Shown piece after piece: positions 41,082 to 48,827 of a stretch of 64,000 nucleotides of DNA (position 1 is its first letter; each line of letters starts with the position of its first letter). The stretch is from Micromonospora fulviviridis. Lineage in GTDB: Bacteria; Actinomycetota; Actinomycetes; Mycobacteriales; Micromonosporaceae. The stretch spans positions 62,001 through 126,000 of the forward strand of contig NZ_BMRA01000002.1 of assembly GCF_014648395.1 (NCBI RefSeq), given 5' to 3'. The translations under genes and the position numbers were made by a program. The notes under the pieces are model-generated. The model saw only the letters and a program-made list of their open reading frames with translations. It made no database searches and had not been told where the DNA came from.

Positions 41082-42242
41082 TCAGGTGGCGGCGGGGGCG
41101 TCGGCCGACGGCAGGGTGACGGTCACCTCCAGGCCGCCGCCCGGCTGGGCGACCGCCTTCACGGTGCCGCCGTGCGCGTCGCACACCGCGCGCACGATGG
41201 ACAGTCCGAGGCCGGAGCCGCGGGCGCCGGTGCGTTCCTGCCCGCCGCGCCGGAACGGCTCGAACAACCCCGGCACGTCGGCGGGGGCGACCTCGAAGCC
41301 GGTGTTGCCGACCACCAGCCAGGACCGCTGCCCGTCGGCGCCGGTGCGCACCCAGAGCCGGCCGTGCAGGTGGTTGTAGCGGACCGCGTTCTCCACGAGG
41401 TTGCCGGCGAGCCGGTCGAGCAGGCCGGGGTCGCCGACCACCGGGGCCGGCCGCAGCGAGGTGTGCACCTTCAGGCCGATCCGCTCGACCTCGCGGGCCA
41501 TCGCGGAGAGTGCGTTGGCGGTGCCCACGGCGAGGTCGAACTCGGTGCGGCGGGCCAGCCGGCCGCCCGTCTGCGCCTCGCTGCGGGCCAGCACCAGCAG
41601 CGCGTCGACCAGCCCGTTGGCCCGTTCCGAGGCGTCCCGGACCACGCTGGCCATCCGGCGGTACTCGGCGAGGTCCGCCTCGTCGTCGCTGAGCGTCACA
41701 TCGATCTCGGTACGCATCACCGCGAGCGGGGTCCGCAGCTCGTGCGAGGCGTTGGCCACGAACCGCTTCTGCGCCTCGAACGCGGCGCTGATCCGGTCCA
41801 GCATGGCGTCGAAGGTCTCGGCCAGCTCGGCCACCTCGTCGTTCGCGCCGGACCAGCCGATCCGCTCGTCCAGGGTGGTCTCGCCGAGCCGGCGGGCGGT
41901 GGCGGTGACCTGGTGCAGCGGGCGCAGCGCCCGGCCGGCCACCGCGTACGCGCCGGCGACACCGACCATGCTGATCGCCACCAGCGCCACCAGGCCCTTG
42001 ACCAGCAGTTCGTCCGAGGCGGCGTCGATCAGTCGCCGCTGCCACTGCCCGGCGTCGAGGGTGCGGCCGTCGGCGAGCACCACCGTGCTGCCGGGCAGCA
42101 GCTCGTCGGTGGGGCGCAGCGCGTCCCGGACCAGCAGCCAGGCCAGCAGCACCAGGATCGCTCCGGCGCCGACCAGCAGCACCCCGTTGAGCAGGGTGAG
42201 CCGCAGCCGCAGGGTGGGCCGCAACCGGGTACGCCCGCTCAT
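41082..42242 (-). CDS. Two-component sensor histidine kinase
   Basis: 386 aa. Two membrane helices (about 16-38 and 84-102) enclose a small 45-residue extracellular sensor. A HAMP domain is followed by the dimerisation helix with the phospho-acceptor His167 in NASHELRTPL, then the N box (LVENAVRYNH) and G boxes (SGLGLSIVRAVCDAHGG). The 4-nt overlap with the upstream regulator (ATGA) shows one operon. The signal is unknown; short-loop sensors of this kind often detect membrane or envelope stress. Confidence 0.93.
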   Translation of the reverse strand: MSGRTRLRPTLRLRLTLLNGVLLVGAGAILVLLAWLLVRDALRPTDELLPGSTVVLADGRTLDAGQWQRRLIDAASDELLVKGLVALVAISMVGVAGAYAVAGRALRPLHQVTATARRLGETTLDERIGWSGANDEVAELAETFDAMLDRISAAFEAQKRFVANASHELRTPLAVMRTEIDVTLSDDEADLAEYRRMASVVRDASERANGLVDALLVLARSEAQTGGRLARRTEFDLAVGTANALSAMAREVERIGLKVHTSLRPAPVVGDPGLLDRLAGNLVENAVRYNHLHGRLWVRTGADGQRSWLVVGNTGFEVAPADVPGLFEPFRRGGQERTGARGSGLGLSIVRAVCDAHGGTVKAVAQPGGGLEVTVTLPSADAPAAT

Positions 42243-42907
42243 GCGGGAACCTCGCCGATCCGGTAGCCCGCGCCGACCACCGTCTCGATGAGCGGCGGGT
42301 CGCCGAGCTTCTTGCGCAGCGTCATCACGGTGACCCGGACGATGGTGGTGAACGGGTCGGTGTTCGCGTCCCAGACCCGCTCCAGCAGCTCCTCGCTGGA
42401 GACCACCGCGCCGCGTGCCTTGATCAGCTCGGCCAGCACACCGAACTCCTTGTTGGTCAGGTCGACCGGCTCGCCCCGGCGACTCACCACCCGGCGGGCC
42501 GGGTCCAGCACCAGGTCGGCCACCTCCAGCACCGGCGGGGCGGCCGGGGTGGCCCGCCGGCCCAGCGCCTGCACCCGGGCGACCAGCTCGTCGAAGGCGA
42601 ACGGCTTGGGCAGGTAGTCGTCGGCGCCGAGCTGCAACCCCTCCACCCGGTCGGCGACCGTGCCGCTGGCGGTCAGCATCAGCACCCGGGTCAGCGCCCC
42701 GGAGGCGACCAGGTCGGCGCAGATCCGGTCGCCGTGCACGCCGGGCAGGTCCCGGTCCAGGATCACCACGTCGTAGCGGGTGACGAAGGCGGCCTCGTGC
42801 CCGGCGTCGCCGTCGTAGGCGACGTCGACCGCCATCCCGCGCTTGCGCAGCCCGCGCGCGATCGCGTCGGCGAGGTTGCGCTCGTCCTCGACCACCAGTA
42901 CCCGCAT
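42239..42907 (-). CDS. OmpR-family response regulator
   Basis: 222 aa. The receiver domain has acidic residues EDE (8-10), the phosphorylated Asp51 in VVILDRDLPGVHGD, Thr in MLTASG and Lys in LPKPF. The winged-helix DNA-binding domain follows (about 130-222; DLTNKEFGVLAELIKARGAV and VTVMTLRKKLGDPP). It is the first gene of the pair with the kinase. The ATG at 42907 starts MRVLVVEDE. Its targets are unknown; the divergent C39-peptidase gene and the downstream malectin-propeller gene are candidates. Confidence 0.94.
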   Translation of the reverse strand: MRVLVVEDERNLADAIARGLRKRGMAVDVAYDGDAGHEAAFVTRYDVVILDRDLPGVHGDRICADLVASGALTRVLMLTASGTVADRVEGLQLGADDYLPKPFAFDELVARVQALGRRATPAAPPVLEVADLVLDPARRVVSRRGEPVDLTNKEFGVLAELIKARGAVVSSEELLERVWDANTDPFTTIVRVTVMTLRKKLGDPPLIETVVGAGYRIGEVPA

Positions 42908-43065
42908 CCCGGCCTCCCGCCTCGTGACCTCCCACAACCTAGTGCCGGCCGCCAAGCCCTCCCGCGCCCACCGTCGTTGCAAAAAATCTTCGGGTACGCG
43001 ATGCTCGCCGGCAGCGAGCGACAACGCCCGGCCACCGGCCCGGGTCCGAGCCGACGGGAGCCCGC

Positions 43066-44301
43066 ATGACCGCTGTCGACCCCGGCCGGGACGTGACGTA
43101 CCACCGCTTCCGCTTCCCGGCGGACCTGCGCCTGGGCACCGCCGCCGGGGTGGCCGCCGGCCCGGACGGGCTGGTGCTCGACGCGCCTGCCGACCGGGTG
43201 GAGCACACCGACCCGCACTCCGGCGACACGTCCGGGTACGACGCGGCGACCTGGACCTCCCCCGTCGTGCCGGTCGGCTTCGCCGCCGCCGAACTGGTCC
43301 CCTCCTGGACCGCCGACACCCCGCCCGGCTGCTGGCTGCGGGTGGAGTTGCGCGGCTGGGCCGGGGACGCCGCCACCACCGGCTGGTACGAGCTGGGCCG
43401 GTGGGCCGCCGACGACACCGCCATCCACCGCTCGTCGGTGCCCGGCCAGGCGGACGGCGCGGCCCGGGTCGCGGCCGACACGCTGGTCGTGACGGGCGCG
43501 ACGGTCACCGGCTGGCAGGTCCGGGTCACCCTGCTGCGCCGCCCCGACGCCCCGGCCGGCCCGGTGCTGCGCACGCTCGGCGTGGTCGCCTCGGCCGGCG
43601 ACGCCCCCGGCCCGCCGGCCACCCGGGCGGGCGCGCCCGGCGGTCCGGTCACCGTGCCGGCCCCGCGGCCCGGCACGGCCGGCGACGCTCGGGGCCGGGT
43701 GCTGGACGTGCCCCGCTACGCGCAGCGGCTGCACGCCGGCGGGGAGACCCGCTGGGGCGGCGGCGGGGACTCCTGGTGCAGCCCCACCTGCGTCTCGATG
43801 GTGCTCGACTTCTGGGGCGCCGGCCCCACCCCGGACCGGTACGCCTGGGTCGCCCCGCCCGGCCCCCGGCCCGTGGTGGTGCACGCCGCCCGGCACTGCT
43901 ACGACCACGCGTACGCGGGGGCCGGGAACTGGGCGTTCAACACCGCGTACGCGGGGCTGCACGGGGTGGACGCCTTCGTCACCCGGCTGCGCTCGCTGGC
44001 CGAGGCGGAGCGGTTCGTGGCCGCCGGCATCCCGCTGATCGTCTCGGCCGCCTTCACCCGGGGGCAGGTGCCCGGGCTGGACTACGACACCCGGGGGCAC
44101 CTCATCGTGCTGGTCGGTTTCACGGCCGACGGCGACCCGGTGCTCAACGACCCGTACGCGCCGGACGACGAGGGGGTCCGCCGGACCGTGCCCCGGGCGG
44201 CGTTCGAGGCGGCCTGGCAGGGCGGCAGCGGCGGGGTCGTCTACGTGGTGCGGCCGGAGTCGGTGCCGCTGCCCCCGGCGCCCGCGCAGGCCAACTGGTG
44301 A
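43066..44301 (+). CDS. C39 family (papain-like) peptidase
   Basis: 411 aa. An N-terminal beta-rich part (1-200, YHRFRFPADLRLGT) precedes a papain-like C39-type domain (about 215-400). The Cys nucleophile sits in GGGDSWCSPTCVSMVLDF and the His in YDTRGHLIVLVGF, followed by VLNDPYAPDDEG. No signal peptide is visible, so it may act inside the cell or be exported another way. Actinobacterial relatives are annotated peptidase C39 or bacteriocin-processing-like, but no bacteriocin precursor is nearby. It is divergent from the two-component operon and has an AT-rich patch (ttgcaaaaaatctt) near 42975. Confidence 0.8.
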   Translation: MTAVDPGRDVTYHRFRFPADLRLGTAAGVAAGPDGLVLDAPADRVEHTDPHSGDTSGYDAATWTSPVVPVGFAAAELVPSWTADTPPGCWLRVELRGWAGDAATTGWYELGRWAADDTAIHRSSVPGQADGAARVAADTLVVTGATVTGWQVRVTLLRRPDAPAGPVLRTLGVVASAGDAPGPPATRAGAPGGPVTVPAPRPGTAGDARGRVLDVPRYAQRLHAGGETRWGGGGDSWCSPTCVSMVLDFWGAGPTPDRYAWVAPPGPRPVVVHAARHCYDHAYAGAGNWAFNTAYAGLHGVDAFVTRLRSLAEAERFVAAGIPLIVSAAFTRGQVPGLDYDTRGHLIVLVGFTADGDPVLNDPYAPDDEGVRRTVPRAAFEAAWQGGSGGVVYVVRPESVPLPPAPAQANW

Positions 44302-44302
44302 C

Positions 44303-45592
44303 TCACCGGCCCACCGGCCAGATCGTCAGCCCACCCGACGGGCGCAGGCAGACCAGCGCCGTGCCCGAGTCGGCGCACTCGTCCCAGGAGCCGGGCAGCA
44401 CGGCCCGGTTCCGGGCCTCCCCGGCCGCCACGTCCAGCGCGCCGACCAGCGTCCGGTCGCCGGTCAGCCGGCGCAGCCCGAGCAGCCGGGTGGGGTCGCT
44501 CTCGAAGCCCGTGGTGCGCCAGCGGCCGAGCCGGGCGACGGCGCGGCCGGTGGCCGGGTCGAGCACCGACAGCTCCAGCTCCAGCCCGACGCCGGGCTCG
44601 GCGCCGAGCAGCCGGCCGCCGACCGGCGCCATCCCGACCCACTGGTCGTCCACCCAGCGCGGTTGACCGGTGGCCGGGTCGAGGGCGCGTACCCCGCCGA
44701 CCTGGTCGCGGATGCACAGCATCCCGGCGCACTCGACGAACCAGACCCCGGCGCGGGGCTCCACCGGCACGTTCCAGCGCCGGTCCAGCCGGTCCAGCCC
44801 GTACGCGGTGACCGTGCCCGGCGCGCCGTCGACCAGCAGCAGGTCGGCCACCACCTGGGTGAACCGGTAGGAGACCCGGTCCGCGGCCGGCGGCACCCGG
44901 CCGGCGTGCACCAGCGCGCCGGAGTCCGCGTCGTGCACCTCCACCCGGCCGTCCGGGGTGACCAGCACGATCTGCGTCACCCCCCGGTCGCCCGTCCGGT
45001 ACGCCACCCCGTTGCTGGGCAGCGGCAGCGACCAGCGCACCGCCCCCGAGACCGGGTCGACGGCCAGGACGGTGCCGGTCCCGGCGGCGCGCGGGGTCTC
45101 GAACAGCACGCCGCCCGACCCGGTCGACACCGGGTAGCCGGACTGCCGCCAGCGCACCGCGCCGGTCGCCGGGTCGAGCAGGGTGGAGATGGTGTCGCCG
45201 GCCCCGGCCGGGCTGCTCGTCACCAGCAGCCCGCCGGCCACGGTGCCGAGCCCGAGCACGTGGTCGCCGGCCGGCAGGATGAACCGCCACAGCGGCTCCC
45301 CGCCGGGCAGCCGGTGCCCGGTGACCACCCGACCGCCCTGGCCGACCGTGCCCGGACCGTCGGCCACCACGAGCCGACCCGCCACGACCAGGAAGATGGC
45401 GCCCTGCGGGGCGGGCACCCGGATCCCCGCCGGCGGCCGGGCCGGCGGGGTCGCGCCGGCCAGGGTCAGCAGCGCGAGGCAGCCGGCCGCCACCACCCGG
45501 GCCACCCGGCCCGGGGGCCGGGCCGGCGCGGGAGCCGGCTCGTCGGCCTCCTCGCCGTGCCGCATCTCACCCAGCTCGATGACCGGGCTCAC
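44303..45592 (-). CDS. PQQ-type beta-propeller membrane protein 1
   Basis: 429 aa. The short cytoplasmic head SPVIELGEMRHGE is followed by a basic stretch, one membrane helix (VARVVAAGCLALLTLAGA) and an outer PQQ-like propeller with repeated blades ending DPATGAVRW, DPVSGAVRWSLPL, ALDPATGQPRW and LDPATGRAVARL. No PQQ-binding or dehydrogenase residues are apparent, so it is likely a scaffold or ligand-binding propeller. The GTG at 45592 overlaps the stop of its paralog (GTGA). About 429 versus 428 aa and the same head motif indicate tandem duplication. Confidence 0.75.
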   Translation of the reverse strand: MSPVIELGEMRHGEEADEPAPAPARPPGRVARVVAAGCLALLTLAGATPPARPPAGIRVPAPQGAIFLVVAGRLVVADGPGTVGQGGRVVTGHRLPGGEPLWRFILPAGDHVLGLGTVAGGLLVTSSPAGAGDTISTLLDPATGAVRWRQSGYPVSTGSGGVLFETPRAAGTGTVLAVDPVSGAVRWSLPLPSNGVAYRTGDRGVTQIVLVTPDGRVEVHDADSGALVHAGRVPPAADRVSYRFTQVVADLLLVDGAPGTVTAYGLDRLDRRWNVPVEPRAGVWFVECAGMLCIRDQVGGVRALDPATGQPRWVDDQWVGMAPVGGRLLGAEPGVGLELELSVLDPATGRAVARLGRWRTTGFESDPTRLLGLRRLTGDRTLVGALDVAAGEARNRAVLPGSWDECADSGTALVCLRPSGGLTIWPVGR

Positions 45593-46875
45593 GGCAGCCG
45601 CCACAGCCCGAAACCGCCGTTCGTATGGCGGCAGACGACCAGCTTCGCGCCCATCCGGCAGTCACCGACGGCGCCGACCAGCACCTCGCGCACCTCGGGG
45701 CGGGCACCGGCCGGGTCCAGCTCGACGAGGAGCAGGCGGCTGTTCCTTATCCGCCGGACGCCGAACAGCCGGCCGTCGAACTCGTCCTGCTGCACCACTT
45801 CCCAGACGCCGAGGTCGGCCACCAGCCGGCCGGTGGCCTCCTCGACCACCGCGAGGGCGGTTCCGCTTCCGGTGTCCGGGGCCACGCCCGTGGTTACCAG
45901 GAACCGGCCGCCGGCGGCCGCCAGCGTTCCCGCCCACCGGTCGTCGGTCCACCGCACCGCGCCGGTGGCCGGATCGAGCGCCCACATCCCGCCGGTCTGC
46001 TTGCTCGCGCAGAGCAGGTTGCCGCACCGCTCCGCGTAGCCGACCAGCGGGAGCGCGGCCGTCCAGCGCCGCTGGAGGGTGTCCAGGTCGTAGCCGGTGA
46101 CGCTGCTGCCCGCGTCCCCGATCACCAGCAGCATCCGGGCGGCGAGCAGGGTGCGCTGCCGGGTGGGCAGGTCGCCGGGGCGCAGGTCACGGGCGACCAG
46201 CCGGGCGCCGCTGACCGCGTCGTAGACGGCGGTCTCGCCGGCGGCCGGCAGGTAGACCAGCCGGTCCACGCCGGACGGGCCGAAGCTGAGTTCGACGTCG
46301 TCCGGCGTGCCGGGCGCCGACCACAGGGTGCGGCCGTCGCTCACCGCCACCCGGCGGATCGGCTGCCGGCCCGTCACCTCGGGCACCTGCATGAGCAGGG
46401 CCTCGCCGGCCGGGAAGCCCACCCCGGGCTGGCTCCAGCTCACCCGGCCGGTGCGGGCGTCGAAGCCGACCGTCTCGTACACGGAGTCGTCGCCGGTCCG
46501 CCCGACGAGCAGGACCGTGCCGTCCTGCTCCCACACCGCGGTGGCCGTGCCCGCCCCCGGGAGCAGGGTCCGCCACAGTGTCCGGGGTGGACCGGAGCCG
46601 GCCCGGTACGCGACGAGCTGCCGGCCCACGCCGAGCTGCGGGTCGGGCGGCTGGACCACGTACACCCGGTCGCCGGAGACGAACGCGACGGCCGCGGGGC
46701 TGCCGGCCAGGGTGCGGGCGGCGGGCCGCGCCGGCGGGGCCGCGGCGGCGAGCGTGACCAGCGCCACGAGCAGCACCACGAGGCTCCGGAACGGGCGGCC
46801 GGCGGCCCGGGGACGGCGCCTCGCCGGGCGCGGCGGGGCGCCGTCGCGCAGCTCACCCAGATCGATGACGGTCAC
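45589..46875 (-). CDS. PQQ-type beta-propeller membrane protein 2
   Basis: 428 aa paralog of the gene at 44303. The head is VTVIDLGELRDGAPPRP, so both share the motif VI(D/E)LGE(L/M)R(D/H)G. A membrane helix (SLVVLLVALVTLAAAAP) and propeller blades (DARTGRVSWSQPG, VYDAVSGARLV, LDTLQRRWTAAL, ALDPATGAVRWTDDRW) follow. The GTG at 46875 is chosen because GGAGAGAGG is ideally spaced; an ATG two codons upstream overlaps that site. It is divergent from a GT-C-like gene with 81 bp between. Function unknown; envelope location is likely. Confidence 0.75.
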   Translation of the reverse strand: MTVIDLGELRDGAPPRPARRRPRAAGRPFRSLVVLLVALVTLAAAAPPARPAARTLAGSPAAVAFVSGDRVYVVQPPDPQLGVGRQLVAYRAGSGPPRTLWRTLLPGAGTATAVWEQDGTVLLVGRTGDDSVYETVGFDARTGRVSWSQPGVGFPAGEALLMQVPEVTGRQPIRRVAVSDGRTLWSAPGTPDDVELSFGPSGVDRLVYLPAAGETAVYDAVSGARLVARDLRPGDLPTRQRTLLAARMLLVIGDAGSSVTGYDLDTLQRRWTAALPLVGYAERCGNLLCASKQTGGMWALDPATGAVRWTDDRWAGTLAAAGGRFLVTTGVAPDTGSGTALAVVEEATGRLVADLGVWEVVQQDEFDGRLFGVRRIRNSRLLLVELDPAGARPEVREVLVGAVGDCRMGAKLVVCRHTNGGFGLWRLP

Positions 46876-46942
46876 GACCATCCTCTCTCCGCGCCGCCGC
46901 ACCGGCGGCCCGGCCGTGACCGGTACGACGACGTGCCGCCTG

Positions 46943-46948
46943 TACGAT
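46943..46948 (+). promoter_or_regulatory. Leaderless-type -10 element
   Basis: TACGAT, 8 nt before the GTG at 46957. Confidence 0.55.
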
Positions 46949-46956
46949 GGCCCGTC

Positions 46957-48807
46957 GTGGCCGTGCCGGTGGTGGACCCCTCGTTGAACTCCTCGCCCGT
47001 CGAGACCGAGCCCGTCGTGGCGGACCCGCCGCGCCGGCCTCGACGCCGGCCGGCCCGCGCCGACGTGCTGGCCATCGGAGCCTATGCGGTGCTCGGCGTT
47101 CTCGTCTGCCTCAACTATTGGGGCGACGTGCAACACCGGGTCTCCTCGCACCTGCCGACCGACCACAGCTGGTTCGAGTGGCTCTTCGCGCACGGCGCGT
47201 ACTCGGTGCGTCACCTGGAGAACCCGCTCTTCACCGCCCGGCAGAACGCGCCGGACGGGGTGAACATGATGGCGAACACCTCGCTGCTCGGGGTCACCCT
47301 GCCGCTGGCGCCGCTCACCCTGCTGCTCGGCCCGCAGGTGATGTACGCGCTCTACCTCGGCGCGGCGCTCTCGGCGACCGCGGCCACCTCCTACTGGGTG
47401 CTGTCCCGGCACCTGGTCCGCTCGCGCGGGGCGGCCTTCGTCGGCGGCGCGTTCCTCGGGTTCGCGCCCGGCATCGTGCACCACGCCAACGGGCAGCCGA
47501 ACTTCGTCTCCAACTTCCTGCTCCCGCTGATCGTGGCCCGGGTGCTGCGGCTCGGCGAACCGGGCCGGTGGCGGCGCAACGGGATCGCGCTGGGCCTGCT
47601 GGTGGCGTACCAGATCTTCATCAACGAGGAGATGCTGCTGCTCACGGCGCTGGCCTGCCTGGTCGTCGTGGTGGCGTGGGTGGTGCAGCGGCCGCGCGCG
47701 GCGCGCGAGCGGGCCGGCACCTTCCTCGCCGCCGTGGGCGTGGGCGGCGGGGTGGCCCTGCTGCTGGCCGCGTACCCGATCTGGTTCCAGTTCAACGGGC
47801 CGCAGTCCTACCGGGGCCTCCAGGGCGGGGTCTTCCACAACTGGGGCGAGGACCTGATGGCCTTCGTCACCTTCGCGCGGGACACCGTGGCCGGCGACGA
47901 GGCGGTGGAGAAGACCATCGGGCTGACCGAGCAGAACACGTGGTTCGGCTGGCCGCTGGTGCTGGTCGCGCTGGTCGCCCTCGTGGTGCTGGTACGCCGC
48001 TCCCTGCCGGCCCGGATCGTGGCCGTGCTCGTCGTGGTCTTCTCGGTCGCCGCGATCGGCCCGAAGGTGCGCTTCGACGGGGTGGAGACCGCGGTCGACG
48101 GCCCCTGGGCGTACGTGCCGGACGACCTGCCGCTGGTCGAGATGATGATGCCAACCCGGCTGAGCCTCGTGGTGGCCGCCGCGCTCGGCGTGCTGCTGGC
48201 GCTGGCCTGGGACGCCCTGTCGGGGCGCGGCCGCCCGCCGGTGCCCGCCCAGCGCACCGGGTCGTCCTCCCCCGGATCGCGCCGGCGCTGGCCCCGCCTC
48301 GTCGGGTACGCCGCCATCGTGGCTGCCCTGCTGCCGCTGCTGCCCCGCCCGCTGCCGGCCCAGCAGATCGACCCGCCGCCGCACTTCATCACGGCCGGCG
48401 GCTGGCGGCCGTACGTGCCGGACGGCCGGACCCTGGTGCCGGTGCCGATCCCGAGCAACGTGCACGGCCTGCCCACGCTGCGCTGGAGCGCGCTGACCCG
48501 GCAGGAGTTCCCCATCCCGGGCGGCTACTTCATCGGCCCGAACGAGGTGGGCGAGGGGGTCTTCGGTGCGCCGAACCGGCCGACGAGCACTCTGATCTAC
48601 TCCACCATGGACGCGGACCGGGTCCCGCCGCTCACCGACGAGAACCGCCGCCAGGCCCTCGACGACCTGCGCTTCTGGAAGGCGTCGGTGGTGGTGCTCG
48701 GCGCGAACCCCCGCGAGGCGGTCCTCCGCGAGCTGATGACCCAACTGCTGGGCGAGCCGCAGCGCGTCGACGACGTCTGGCTCTGGGACGTCCGCGACCG
48801 CGTCTGA
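46957..48807 (+). CDS. GT-C-like polytopic membrane protein, paralog 1
   Basis: 616 aa with about ten membrane helices and a C-terminal outer domain. Shared family motifs: acidic first loop LPTDHSWFEWLFAHG, PDGVNMMANTS, FLGFAPGIVHHANGQPNF, IFINEEMLLL, GGYFIGPNEVGEG and the end VDDVWLWDVRDRV. The topology and acidic first loop resemble GT-C glycosyltransferases that use polyprenyl-phosphate sugars, but no substrate is known and the assignment is by pattern. The GTG at 46957 is backed by the TACGAT element 8 nt upstream. It converges on paralog 2 with a 20-bp gap. Confidence 0.7.
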   Translation: MAVPVVDPSLNSSPVETEPVVADPPRRPRRRPARADVLAIGAYAVLGVLVCLNYWGDVQHRVSSHLPTDHSWFEWLFAHGAYSVRHLENPLFTARQNAPDGVNMMANTSLLGVTLPLAPLTLLLGPQVMYALYLGAALSATAATSYWVLSRHLVRSRGAAFVGGAFLGFAPGIVHHANGQPNFVSNFLLPLIVARVLRLGEPGRWRRNGIALGLLVAYQIFINEEMLLLTALACLVVVVAWVVQRPRAARERAGTFLAAVGVGGGVALLLAAYPIWFQFNGPQSYRGLQGGVFHNWGEDLMAFVTFARDTVAGDEAVEKTIGLTEQNTWFGWPLVLVALVALVVLVRRSLPARIVAVLVVVFSVAAIGPKVRFDGVETAVDGPWAYVPDDLPLVEMMMPTRLSLVVAAALGVLLALAWDALSGRGRPPVPAQRTGSSSPGSRRRWPRLVGYAAIVAALLPLLPRPLPAQQIDPPPHFITAGGWRPYVPDGRTLVPVPIPSNVHGLPTLRWSALTRQEFPIPGGYFIGPNEVGEGVFGAPNRPTSTLIYSTMDADRVPPLTDENRRQALDDLRFWKASVVVLGANPREAVLRELMTQLLGEPQRVDDVWLWDVRDRV

Positions 48808-48827
48808 CGGCTTACCGACGGCAGAGG

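Noticed and set aside
43066..44301. Bacteriocin-processing exporter system
   Set aside because: The C39-type domain is not fused to an ABC exporter and no double-glycine precursor gene is nearby.
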